Positions 9,077 through 17,046 of a stretch of DNA of 37,018 nt are shown here, one piece after another. The translations under genes and the position numbers were made by a program. Under the pieces are notes generated by a model. The model worked only from the letters and a program-made list of their open reading frames with translations. It was not told the DNA's origin and did no database searches. How positions within the stretch are numbered: the stretch's first letter is position 1; every line of letters begins with the position of its first letter. Origin of the DNA: Intrasporangiaceae bacterium (GTDB lineage: Bacteria; Actinomycetota; Actinomycetes; Actinomycetales; Dermatophilaceae); assembly GCA_012518475.1 (NCBI GenBank), contig JAAYSB010000215.1:1-37018 (forward strand), in the 5' to 3' direction.

Positions 9077-10117
9077 ATGGTGACCTTCCGGGCCGACCTG
9101 CTCTCGGACACCCTCACCCGACCCACTGACGGGATGCGGGCCGCGATGGCCGCCGCCGAGGTCGGCGACGACGTGTTCGGGGAGGACCCGACGGTCCGGG
9201 ACCTCGAGGAGCACGTCGCGGGGCTGCTCGGCCACGAGGCCGGACTGTTCACTCCGACCGGCAGTCTGGCCAACCAGCTCGGCCTGCGCCTGCACGTCGC
9301 ACCGGGTCAGGAGCTGCTCGCCGACAGCGGAGCCCATGTCGTGCGCGCCGAGCTCGGGGCCGCTGCGACCTTCTCGGGGATCACCTCCCGCACCTGGACA
9401 GCCGACCGGGGCCGACTGGACCCGGCCGACCCGCTGCGCCTGGCGGCGATCGGCGTCGGGCCCTACCAGGTGGAGACGACGCTCATCGTCGTCGAGAACA
9501 CCCACAACTTCGGCGGCGGCACGATCCAGCCGCTCGACAGCATCCGCGAGCTGCGCGCCCGGGCATCGGCGCTCGGTGTCGCCCTGCACCTCGACGGGGC
9601 GCGGCTGTGGAACGCCCACGTGGCCACCGGGGTCCCCCTCGAGGACTACGGCCGGGAGTTCGACACGGTCAGTGTCTGTCTCTCCAAGGGGCTCGGCGCC
9701 CCGATCGGCTCGGTCCTCGTCGGCAGTGCCGAGCGCCTCGCCGAGGCCAGGGTCTGGCGCAAGCGCTACGGCGCAGGGATGCGCCAGGTCGGCATCCTCG
9801 CCGCCGCCGGCCGGTATGCCCTCGATCACCACATCGAGCGACTCGCCGACGACCATGCCAGGGCCAGGCGATTCGCCGACTCGGTGGCCGAGCTGGGCCT
9901 GGGACTCATCGACCCGGGGAGCGTCGAGACGAACATCGCCATGGTCGACGTCACCGCCGCCGGTCGGACGCCGGGCGAGGTGTCGGCAGCGCTGGCAGAA
10001 CGGTCGGTCCGTGCCTATCCGGTCGACTCGTCCCGGCTCCGCTTCGTCTGGCACCTCGACGTCGACGACGCCGCGACCGATCACGCGATCGAGGCCGTGC
10101 GCGAGGTCCTCGCCTAG
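9077..10117 (+). CDS. Threonine aldolase family / low-specificity beta-eliminating lyase
   Basis: PLP fold-type I motifs: DLLSDTLTRPTDGMRAAM, GLFTPTGSLANQLGL, LHLDGARLWNAHVATGV, VSVCLSKGLGAPIGSVLVG. Confidence 0.9.
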   Translation: MVTFRADLLSDTLTRPTDGMRAAMAAAEVGDDVFGEDPTVRDLEEHVAGLLGHEAGLFTPTGSLANQLGLRLHVAPGQELLADSGAHVVRAELGAAATFSGITSRTWTADRGRLDPADPLRLAAIGVGPYQVETTLIVVENTHNFGGGTIQPLDSIRELRARASALGVALHLDGARLWNAHVATGVPLEDYGREFDTVSVCLSKGLGAPIGSVLVGSAERLAEARVWRKRYGAGMRQVGILAAAGRYALDHHIERLADDHARARRFADSVAELGLGLIDPGSVETNIAMVDVTAAGRTPGEVSAALAERSVRAYPVDSSRLRFVWHLDVDDAATDHAIEAVREVLA

Positions 10118-11040
10118 GGCACCTCGTGGTGGAGGACCTCGGCCGGTGGCTCCTCCGCGGCCGTCGCCTCAGGTCGTCGGCGCGGTTGCAGCTCGATGAC
10201 ATACATCGCGGCGACCACGAGGGAACCTCCGACGAGCATCCGCGCCGTGATCGACTCCCCGCCGAGGAGGACGGCGAAGAAGGCGGCGAAGACCGGCTCG
10301 AGCGCCATGACGATCGCCGCCCGCGAGGCGGTGAGCTGGCTCTGCGCCCAGGTCTGCGCCCAGAGGCAGAAGGCGCCGGCGACGAGAGCCATGTAGAGGA
10401 TCGACACCCAGCCCCCGGTCGTGTCCGGCACGGTGACCCCGCCGGGGAGCGAGGCCACGACGCAGATGACCGCGATGACAATGGCCTGCACGGTCGCCAG
10501 GCCGACCGCGGTGCTCGCCCGGGAGTACCGGGCCAGACCGATGATGTGCAGCGCATAGATCGCTGCGGCGATGAGCGTGAGGGTCTCTCCGTAGCCGAAG
10601 GCCAGCCCCCGCAGGGAGAGGACGGCGATCCCGGCCATCGCCAGCGCGACGGCGACCCACACCCGCACCGGGATCCGGTCGCGGAAGATCGCAGCCGCGA
10701 GGATCGGGGTGAGAACGACATACGTCCCGGTGATGAACCCGGAGACCGAGGCGTCGGTATGCGCCAGGCCCTCGGTCTGCAGGATCTGGGCGACGCCGTA
10801 GAGGCCGCCGAGAACGACGCCGACGCGGACATCGCTGCGGTGCAGGGCCCGCAGCTGCCGCCAGAACACGATGGTCATCGCCGCCGCAGCGATGGTGAAG
10901 CGCACGCCCAGGAAGTCGGTCGAGGGGATGGTGACGACGAGGTCCTTGATGAGGAAGAACGTCGACCCCCAGATCGCCGTGACGAGGACGAGCATGAACG
11001 TCGCTAGCCGCATGCGCGGGGCAGACAGTGCAGCGGTCAC
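10114..11040 (-). CDS. EamA/DMT family transporter
   Basis: About ten hydrophobic segments in an EamA-like pattern (ATFMLVLVTAIWGSTFFLIKDLV ... LEPVFAAFFAVLLGGE). Confidence 0.9.
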   Translation of the reverse strand: MTAALSAPRMRLATFMLVLVTAIWGSTFFLIKDLVVTIPSTDFLGVRFTIAAAAMTIVFWRQLRALHRSDVRVGVVLGGLYGVAQILQTEGLAHTDASVSGFITGTYVVLTPILAAAIFRDRIPVRVWVAVALAMAGIAVLSLRGLAFGYGETLTLIAAAIYALHIIGLARYSRASTAVGLATVQAIVIAVICVVASLPGGVTVPDTTGGWVSILYMALVAGAFCLWAQTWAQSQLTASRAAIVMALEPVFAAFFAVLLGGESITARMLVGGSLVVAAMYVIELQPRRRPEATAAEEPPAEVLHHEVP

Positions 11041-11046
11041 GCCCGA

Positions 11047-11052
11047 ACCCTA
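11047..11052 (-). promoter_or_regulatory. -10 element TAGGGT for a leaderless EamA transcript
   Basis: Minus-strand TAGGGT ends 6 nt before the GTG at 11040. Confidence 0.45.
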
Positions 11053-11055
11053 CGC

Positions 11056-12984
11056 CTAGACGATCGAGAGGGTGATCGTGCTCCCCTTGCGGACCTGGCT
11101 GTCGGGCGCCTCGCTCTGATAGCGGACGCTGCCGAAGAACCCGCCGGCGATCCGCTCGACCTCGACCTTGAGGCCGAGGGCCTCGAGCGTTCTCGTGGCC
11201 TCCTGGATCTGCTTGCCGACGACATTCGGCACGGTCACGAGCTCAGGGCCGAGCGAGGGGGTGATCGTCACCGTGTCCCCGCGGAAAAGGGTCCCCTCCG
11301 CCGGGTCCTGGGCGATGACGTGACCCTCCGGGACGCTGTCGTGGTAGCGGGCGTCGGCGACGGCGGCAGTCAGCTCCTGACCCTCGATCGCCGCGGTGGC
11401 CTCCTCGACGGTCCGGCCGGCCACCGACGGGACGGCGATCGGCTCGCGGCCCTTGCTCACGACGATGTCCACCGGGTCGCCGCGCTTGAGCTGCTCGCCG
11501 GCCTCGGGGCTGATGGCGATGATCGTTCCGGCAGGGACGGTCTCGGAGAACGCCTCGCTCTGCTCCCCGAGGGTGAGCCGGTTCTCCTCGAGCGCAGCTG
11601 CCGCTCCCTCAGCCGGGGTGTCGACGAGAGTCGGCACCGCATACCGCTCCGGGCCCTGGGAGACGCGCACCGTCACCTCGCTGCCGCGAGAGAGCTCCTG
11701 TCCGGGGAGCGGCTGCACCGAGACGACATGATCGACCGGGATGGTCTCGTCGTAGACGTCCTGCCGGGCGGGGGTGAGCTCGGCAGCCTCCAGCTCGGTG
11801 ACGGCCTCGTCATAGCTGAGATCGGCGAGCGTGGGAACAACGGTGGGGGAACCTGGGCCGTAGAGGAAGTACCACCCGGCGGCGGCTCCCCCCGCGAGCA
11901 GCAGCGTGGCGAGGAGCGCGACGAGCAGGCCGCGTCCCCTTCGGCGACGCGCCGTGGGGAGCTTCTGCGGTAGGTCCTCGGGCGGGACGACCGCCCCGCT
12001 CTGGCGGACCACCAGCGGAGCGACGGGGGTGTCGCCGGGGCCGCGCTCGACGTCCTCGTCCATCCGGCGCGCGATGACCTGGGTGTGGTCCTGGGTGTAG
12101 GCCCTGGTCTCCGCAGCGGTGCGTGGCCGGTCGTCCAGCTCCTCGCTGCTGAGGCGGGTCCGCGTCGAGCGGATGAGATGGGCGAGCGCATTGCCGTCGA
12201 CCGGACGCTCCATCGGGTCGCGCGAGGTGGTGATCTCGACCAGGCTGTCCAGGGCGGCCGGGACACCGTCGACCCTCGTGCTCGGGGCCGGCACGCCGCC
12301 GTGGACGTGCTGGTAGGCGACATACATCGGGTTGTCGCCGGTGAAGGCCTTGGTGCCGGTGAGCATCTCGAAGATGACGAGGCCAGCGGCATAGATGTCG
12401 CTGCGGGCATCGGCGCGGCCCTGCTCGACCTGCTCCGGGGAGAGGTAGGAGACGGTGCCGAGGAGAGTGTCCGTCGCAGAGGTTGCCGTCTCCGAGGTCA
12501 CGGCGCGGGCCAGGCCGAAGTCGGTGACCTTGACGACCCCGTCCTCGCGGATGATGACGTTCTCCGGCTTGATGTCGCGGTGGATCAGCCCGGCAGCATG
12601 GGCCGCTGCGAGAGCGTCGGCAAGCGGGGCGGCGATGTCGAGGGTGGCCCTGGGAGAGAGGGCACCGTCCTCGTCGAGGACCTGGCGCAGCGTTCGGCCC
12701 CGGACCAGCTCCATGACGAGGAAGAGCCGCCCGTCGTCCTCGCCCTGGTCGTGGACGGCGACGATGTTCGGGTGGCTGAGCCGGGCCGAGGCGCGCGCCT
12801 CGCGCCCGAAGCGGGTCACATAGGTCTCGTCCGCCGCCAGGGCCGGGTGCATGACCTTGAGGGCGACATGCCGGTCCAGGCGGGTGTCCTCGGCCTCGAA
12901 GACCGTCGCCATCCCGCCGCGGGCGATCCGCTCGACGATGCGGTAGCGACCATCGATGAGGTCACCAGGAGCGAAGACAGACAC
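11056..12984 (-). CDS. Ser/Thr protein kinase with four extracellular PASTA domains (PknL/PknB-like)
   Basis: Kinase motifs (GRYRIVERIARGGMATVFEAED, HRDIKPENVII, DFGLA), one TM helix, then four PASTA repeats. Start set at GTG 12984. Confidence 0.93.
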   Translation of the reverse strand: MSVFAPGDLIDGRYRIVERIARGGMATVFEAEDTRLDRHVALKVMHPALAADETYVTRFGREARASARLSHPNIVAVHDQGEDDGRLFLVMELVRGRTLRQVLDEDGALSPRATLDIAAPLADALAAAHAAGLIHRDIKPENVIIREDGVVKVTDFGLARAVTSETATSATDTLLGTVSYLSPEQVEQGRADARSDIYAAGLVIFEMLTGTKAFTGDNPMYVAYQHVHGGVPAPSTRVDGVPAALDSLVEITTSRDPMERPVDGNALAHLIRSTRTRLSSEELDDRPRTAAETRAYTQDHTQVIARRMDEDVERGPGDTPVAPLVVRQSGAVVPPEDLPQKLPTARRRRGRGLLVALLATLLLAGGAAAGWYFLYGPGSPTVVPTLADLSYDEAVTELEAAELTPARQDVYDETIPVDHVVSVQPLPGQELSRGSEVTVRVSQGPERYAVPTLVDTPAEGAAAALEENRLTLGEQSEAFSETVPAGTIIAISPEAGEQLKRGDPVDIVVSKGREPIAVPSVAGRTVEEATAAIEGQELTAAVADARYHDSVPEGHVIAQDPAEGTLFRGDTVTITPSLGPELVTVPNVVGKQIQEATRTLEALGLKVEVERIAGGFFGSVRYQSEAPDSQVRKGSTITLSIV

Positions 12985-12991
12985 GCTCCTG

Positions 12992-12997
12992 ATCCTA
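12992..12997 (-). promoter_or_regulatory. -10 element TAGGAT for a leaderless kinase transcript
   Basis: Minus-strand TAGGAT ends 7 nt before the GTG at 12984. Confidence 0.45.
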
Positions 12998-13027
12998 GGG
13001 ACGCCGGTGGTCGTCACAGCGCAGGAC

Positions 13028-14242
13028 TCACCCGAACTTGGCCCGCAGGGCGTGAATGTTGCGGACATAGGCGCGCGTGTCGCTGTACATGCCCTTGCTC
13101 CGGACCGAGGCCATGCCCTGGTAGTACGCGGCGATCGCGATGGACTCGTCCGTCGTGCTGCGCAGGTGGGCCCGGATGATGACGACACCCGCGGTGATGT
13201 TGTCCTGCGGGTCGAGCAGGTTGAGCTCCCGGCCGATGAGCTGGCTCGCCCAGTCCCCGGAGGCGGGGATGACCTGCATCAGGCCGATCGCGTTGGCGAC
13301 CGAGACCTGACGGTGGTTCCATCCGGACTCCTGATAGCTGATGGCCAGCGCCAGCGCGGGGTCGACACCATGGCGCTTGGCCGTCTCGATGATCATGGCC
13401 TTGGCCTGGTCACGGGTCGGCACCGGCAAGGTGGAGAGCAGCGCGTGGTTCTTCTTGGCAGCGGAGACGGTGGTCGAGGGGAAGTGCCGAGCGGAGTAGC
13501 CCCCGGAGTTGAACGGCGTGCTCATCTCCGGCTGCGGGGCCGTCGACTTCTTGGCCGCCGGCTTCGAGGAGCTCGCGGCCTTGGCCGCCTGTGTCCCGTC
13601 GGTCGGGACGGTGAGCTTCTGGCCGACCCGGATGATGCCGTTGACGCTGATCTTGTTCAGGCCGGCGATGGCCCGGGCTGTGGTCTTGTGCCGCTGGGCG
13701 ATGCCGATGAGGGTGTCACCGGCGCGGACGGTGTAGGAGCCCGTCGCAGCAGGCTGGGGGTTCGGGGCAGCGGGCTTGGTGGCAACGGTCGAGGCGCTCG
13801 CAGCCTTGGCCGCGGTCTTCCCGTCGGAGGGGACCCGGAGCTTCTGTCCGGGGTGGATCGTGCCGCTGACCGAGATCTTGTTCAGGGCGGCCAGGGCGCG
13901 CGCCGAGGTCTTGTGCCGCTGGGCGATGCCGATGAGGGTGTCACCGGAACGGATCGTGTAGGTCGTCGTGGTCGTCGGGGAGCCCGGGGCCTGAGCGGGG
14001 GAGGCGCTCCTGCCGGGCACCTGAAGCCGCTGTCCGGGGTGGATCAGGCGCCCGCCGTTCGGCAGGTTGTTGCGGGAGACGAGAGCGGCGACGGTGGTGT
14101 GGTGCCGGTGGGCGATCGTGTGCAGGCTGTCACCGTTCTTGACGACATAGGTATCCCACCCCGGACTCGCTGCGACGGCGGACTGCACGGGGGTAGGCAG
14201 GTCGAGGGTCGGTGGGGGTGTGGCAGCGACGATCGGCGCCAT
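13028..14242 (-). CDS. LysM peptidoglycan-binding lytic transglycosylase (3x LysM + SLT domain)
   Basis: Three LysM repeats (YVVKNGDSLHTIA..., YTIRSGDTLIGIA..., YTVRAGDTLIGIA...) plus SLT motif (ALAISYQESGWNHRQVSVANAIGLMQVIPASG). AGGAG lies upstream of the ATG at 14242. Confidence 0.92.
   Translation of the reverse strand: MAPIVAATPPPTLDLPTPVQSAVAASPGWDTYVVKNGDSLHTIAHRHHTTVAALVSRNNLPNGGRLIHPGQRLQVPGRSASPAQAPGSPTTTTTYTIRSGDTLIGIAQRHKTSARALAALNKISVSGTIHPGQKLRVPSDGKTAAKAASASTVATKPAAPNPQPAATGSYTVRAGDTLIGIAQRHKTTARAIAGLNKISVNGIIRVGQKLTVPTDGTQAAKAASSSKPAAKKSTAPQPEMSTPFNSGGYSARHFPSTTVSAAKKNHALLSTLPVPTRDQAKAMIIETAKRHGVDPALALAISYQESGWNHRQVSVANAIGLMQVIPASGDWASQLIGRELNLLDPQDNITAGVVIIRAHLRSTTDESIAIAAYYQGMASVRSKGMYSDTRAYVRNIHALRAKFG
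13682..13722. repeat. 41-bp perfect direct repeat, copy 1 (inside a LysM domain)
   Basis: ggtcttgtgccgctgggcgatgccgatgagggtgtcaccgg, identical to 13907-13947. Confidence 0.95.
13907..13947. repeat. 41-bp perfect direct repeat, copy 2 (inside a LysM domain)
   Basis: Identical to 13682-13722, offset 225 bp. Confidence 0.95.
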
Positions 14243-14410
14243 GAGCACTCCTGGGTAGCGATGAGATAGCGGTGAGCCACGGGTGTGACTGTGACAGATG
14301 TGGCGGTGGGAACGGATGTGACTCGTGAGACTTCTGGGAAGAATTTACCGTACGCGTGCTGACCTGCGTGGTTCCCACGCGTGTGGATGTGCCCTCGGGC
14401 TTCGACCGCG

Positions 14411-14416
14411 TACCCT
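14411..14416 (+). promoter_or_regulatory. -10 element TACCCT for a leaderless Rv2175c-like transcript
   Basis: TACCCT ends 6 nt before the GTG at 14423. Confidence 0.5.
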
Positions 14417-14422
14417 CATGCC

Positions 14423-14812
14423 GTGAGCACCTCAAGGCCGATCGAGCACGCCAGCGACGACCTCCTCCGACTCGTTCCGGAGTGGTGGTACGTCCCCGAC
14501 ATCGCCGAGCGACTCGGCCTGTCGCTGTCCCAGGTGCGGCGCATCCTCGACGACCGCGACGTCCTCGCTGCCCGCGTGGGCGAGAACAAGGCGGTCGGTG
14601 TTCCAGCGGCGTTCTTCGACGACGAAGGCCCTCTCCCGGCCCTCAAGGGGACCTGCACCGTCCTCGCGGACGCCGGTCTCAGTGACGCCGAGATCCTCGA
14701 GTGGTTGTTCACCCCCGACGGGTCCCTCCCGGCGCCCGGTGCTCCGATCGACAACCTGCATGCCGGTTTCAAGACCGAGATCCGTCGCCGCGCGATGGAG
14801 CTCGCTCTCTAG
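14423..14812 (+). CDS. Rv2175c family DNA-binding protein
   Basis: HTH (WWYVPDIAERLGLSLSQVRRILDDRDVLAARVGENKAVGVPAAFF) and C-terminal segment typical of the family. Located next to a PASTA kinase, as Rv2175c is next to pknL in M. tuberculosis. Confidence 0.88.
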   Translation: MSTSRPIEHASDDLLRLVPEWWYVPDIAERLGLSLSQVRRILDDRDVLAARVGENKAVGVPAAFFDDEGPLPALKGTCTVLADAGLSDAEILEWLFTPDGSLPAPGAPIDNLHAGFKTEIRRRAMELAL

Positions 14813-14833
14813 CCCACTCGGGCGAACCTGCGC

Positions 14834-15898
14834 TCAGGCAGTGCGCTGGGTGGCGAGCCGGGCGAGATCGGCGAGCCCGGCATACCCCGTCGGCGAAAGG
14901 TTCGCGTCCTCCAGGGCGGCGAGCGCGTCGGCCGTGAGGTCGCCGATCCGCCTCTCGACCCACTCGAGCGCGCCGGAGCCGGCGATGATCTGCTGCAGCT
15001 CGGTGATGACGGCCGGATCGTCGGTGCCCAGTCCCTCGATGAGCCGTGCTGAGGCGCCCTCGTCGAGCTGCTCGAGCGCGGCGGCGACGAGCACCGTCCG
15101 CTTTCCCTCGCGCAGGTCGTCGCCGGACGGCTTCCCGGTGACCGCAGGGTCGCCGAAGACGCCGAGCAGGTCATCGCGCAGCTGGAAGGCCCGGCCGATG
15201 TCGAGGCCGTAGCGGGACAGCGCCGCGACCTGACTCTCGCTCGCCTGGGCTGCGAGGGCCCCGATGAGCAGCGGATGCTCGACGGAGTACTTGGCACTCT
15301 TGAACCGGATGACCCGGTCGGCCCGCTCGAGCCGTTCGGCGCCCGGCAGGCTCGCCCACGGACGGACCGACTCGACGACGTCGAGGAACTGGCCGGCCAT
15401 GAGCTGGGTGCGCATGAGCGCGAACATCTCCCGGGCGGCCTCGAGGTCGGGCAGTCCCGCGCGGGACATGAGCTCATCGGAGGCGGTGAGGCAGAGGTTG
15501 CCTGCGAGGACGGCCCCGGCGAGTCCGAACCGCTCGGGAGGTCCGTCCCAGCCGCGGTCGGAGTGCCGGTTCGCGAGCTCGATGTGGGCGGACGGGGCGC
15601 CGCGGCGGGTGTCGGAGCCGTCCATGACGTCGTCGTGGAGGAGGGCCGCGGCCTGGAAGAACTCCATCGAGGTGGCCATCAGGATGACGTCCTCGGGCGC
15701 CTCCTCGACGGGTTTGCCGGCGACGGCGCAGTAGCCCCAGGTGAGGAACGACGCCCGCAGCCGCTTGCCCCCGCGCAGCAGTGCCGACGTGACATCGAGC
15801 AGATCGGTGATGTCGGGCCCCAGCTCGCGCAGCACCTCACGCTGACGATCGATCTCGGTGTCCACGCACGACTGGACGCGCTCTGTGACGGTGGTCAT
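14834..15898 (-). CDS. Polyprenyl synthetase (geranylgeranyl-type trans-prenyl diphosphate synthase)
   Basis: Aspartate-rich motifs LLHDDVMDGSDTRRG and FQLRDDLLGVFGD. Start trimmed to ATG 15898, preceded by GGAAAGG. Confidence 0.92.
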   Translation of the reverse strand: MTTVTERVQSCVDTEIDRQREVLRELGPDITDLLDVTSALLRGGKRLRASFLTWGYCAVAGKPVEEAPEDVILMATSMEFFQAAALLHDDVMDGSDTRRGAPSAHIELANRHSDRGWDGPPERFGLAGAVLAGNLCLTASDELMSRAGLPDLEAAREMFALMRTQLMAGQFLDVVESVRPWASLPGAERLERADRVIRFKSAKYSVEHPLLIGALAAQASESQVAALSRYGLDIGRAFQLRDDLLGVFGDPAVTGKPSGDDLREGKRTVLVAAALEQLDEGASARLIEGLGTDDPAVITELQQIIAGSGALEWVERRIGDLTADALAALEDANLSPTGYAGLADLARLATQRTA

Positions 15899-15949
15899 GG
15901 TGCCTTTCCCGTGGTTCGGATGCTCGCAGCCTACGTGAGAGCGGTGACC

Positions 15950-15955
15950 TACATT
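15950..15955 (+). promoter_or_regulatory. -10 element TACATT for a leaderless metF transcript
   Basis: TACATT ends 7 nt before the ATG at 15963. Confidence 0.5.
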
Positions 15956-15962
15956 GGTCCGC

Positions 15963-16874
15963 ATGGCCCATGGACTCCCCTCCCGGCTCGAGCGCCCGGC
16001 GCACATGACGGCGTCCATCCCGGCGAACCTCCGGGACGCCGCGGCCTCGATCTCCTTTGAGTTCTTCCCGCCCAAGGACGACGCAGCCGAGATCGCGCTC
16101 TGGCAGGCGATCCGTCAGCTCGAGGCGGTCCGGCCGGCCTTCGTCTCGGTCACCTATGGCGCGGGCGGCTCCACCCAGGACCGCACGGTGCGGGTGACCG
16201 AGCGGATCGCTCGTGAGACGACCCTGACCCCACTGGCGCATCTCACCTGTGTGAATGCCTCCATCGCGCAGCTGCGCCAGGTCGTCGGTCAGTATGCGTC
16301 TGCCGGCGTCCGCAACGTCCTCGCCCTACGGGGCGACCCGCCCGGCGATGTCCGCGGGCCGTGGGTCCGCCACCCCGAGGGCTTGGACCATGCCGACCAG
16401 CTCGTCTCCCTCGTCCGGTCCCTCGGTGACTTCACCGTCGGCGTCGCGGCCTTCCCCGACGTCCACCCCGAGAGTCGTGACCTTGACGAGGACGTCGAGA
16501 CCCTCATCCGGAAGGCTGACGCCGGCGCGACCTTCGCGGTGACCCAGATGGTCTTCGACGTCGACACCTACCTGCGGCTGCGGGACCGGGTCAACGCCCA
16601 CCGTGACCTGCCGATCACCCCCGGCCTGATGCCGGTGACCAACCTCAAGCAGATCGCCCGGATGAGTGAGCTCATGGGCACACCGTTGCCCGCGGCGGTC
16701 GTCTCGCGCCTGGCCGCCGTCGAGGACGACCCGGTCGCAGTGCGCGCGGTCGGGATCCAGATCGCCACCGAGCACGCCCAGCGGATGCTCGCCGAGGGCG
16801 CGCCCGGAGTCCACTTCATCACGATGAACCGCTCGACGGCGACGCTCGAGGTGTTCCGGAACCTCGACCTCTGA
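15963..16874 (+). CDS. metF: Methylenetetrahydrofolate reductase
   Basis: ISFEFFPPKDD, VTYGAGGSTQDRT, NVLALRGDPPGD, GATFAVTQMVFD motifs. An alternative start is ATG 16005. Confidence 0.93.
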   Translation: MAHGLPSRLERPAHMTASIPANLRDAAASISFEFFPPKDDAAEIALWQAIRQLEAVRPAFVSVTYGAGGSTQDRTVRVTERIARETTLTPLAHLTCVNASIAQLRQVVGQYASAGVRNVLALRGDPPGDVRGPWVRHPEGLDHADQLVSLVRSLGDFTVGVAAFPDVHPESRDLDEDVETLIRKADAGATFAVTQMVFDVDTYLRLRDRVNAHRDLPITPGLMPVTNLKQIARMSELMGTPLPAAVVSRLAAVEDDPVAVRAVGIQIATEHAQRMLAEGAPGVHFITMNRSTATLEVFRNLDL

Positions 16875-16879
16875 GCGCC

Positions 16880-16902
16880 GGGCCAGGCTTGTCGCCTGGT
16901 CC
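16880..16902 (+). terminator. Hairpin immediately after metF (GGGCCAGGC / GCCTGGTCC)
   Basis: 9-bp stem with one G-U pair and a TTGTC loop, 5 nt after the metF stop; no U-tract. Confidence 0.5.
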
Positions 16903-17041
16903 CCAGCATGTCGCCTGCTCCAGTTTCTGTCGTCTGCTCCGCTGTCTGTCGGCAATGGCCGACACCCAGCGGAGCTGTGCACAGAGTCCGGAGTGAGTGA
17001 CACGGGCCGGAGTGAGTGACACGGACCGGAAGAGGGACGCC
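16890..17041. repeat. Dyad-symmetric 19-bp-phased intergenic repeat array
   Basis: TGTCG occurs at 16890, 16909, 16928 and 16947 (exact 19-bp period). On the other strand TGTCACTCACTCCGG occurs twice at the same period (18-bp direct repeat at 16988 and 17007). The symmetry centre is about 16955.5. Confidence 0.85.
16936..16975. repeat. Central 40-bp inverted repeat GCTCCGCTG-tc-TGTCGGC-aatg-GCCGACA-cc-CAGCGGAGC
   Basis: 9-bp plus 7-bp perfectly complementary arms flanking a 4-nt loop. Confidence 0.93.
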
Positions 17042-17046
17042 GCCGG

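Noticed and set aside
14243-14422. Possible ydaO-type c-di-AMP riboswitch upstream of the LysM hydrolase
   Set aside because: Such riboswitches are often found before actinobacterial wall hydrolases, but I could not recognise the conserved core; a covariance-model search would be needed.
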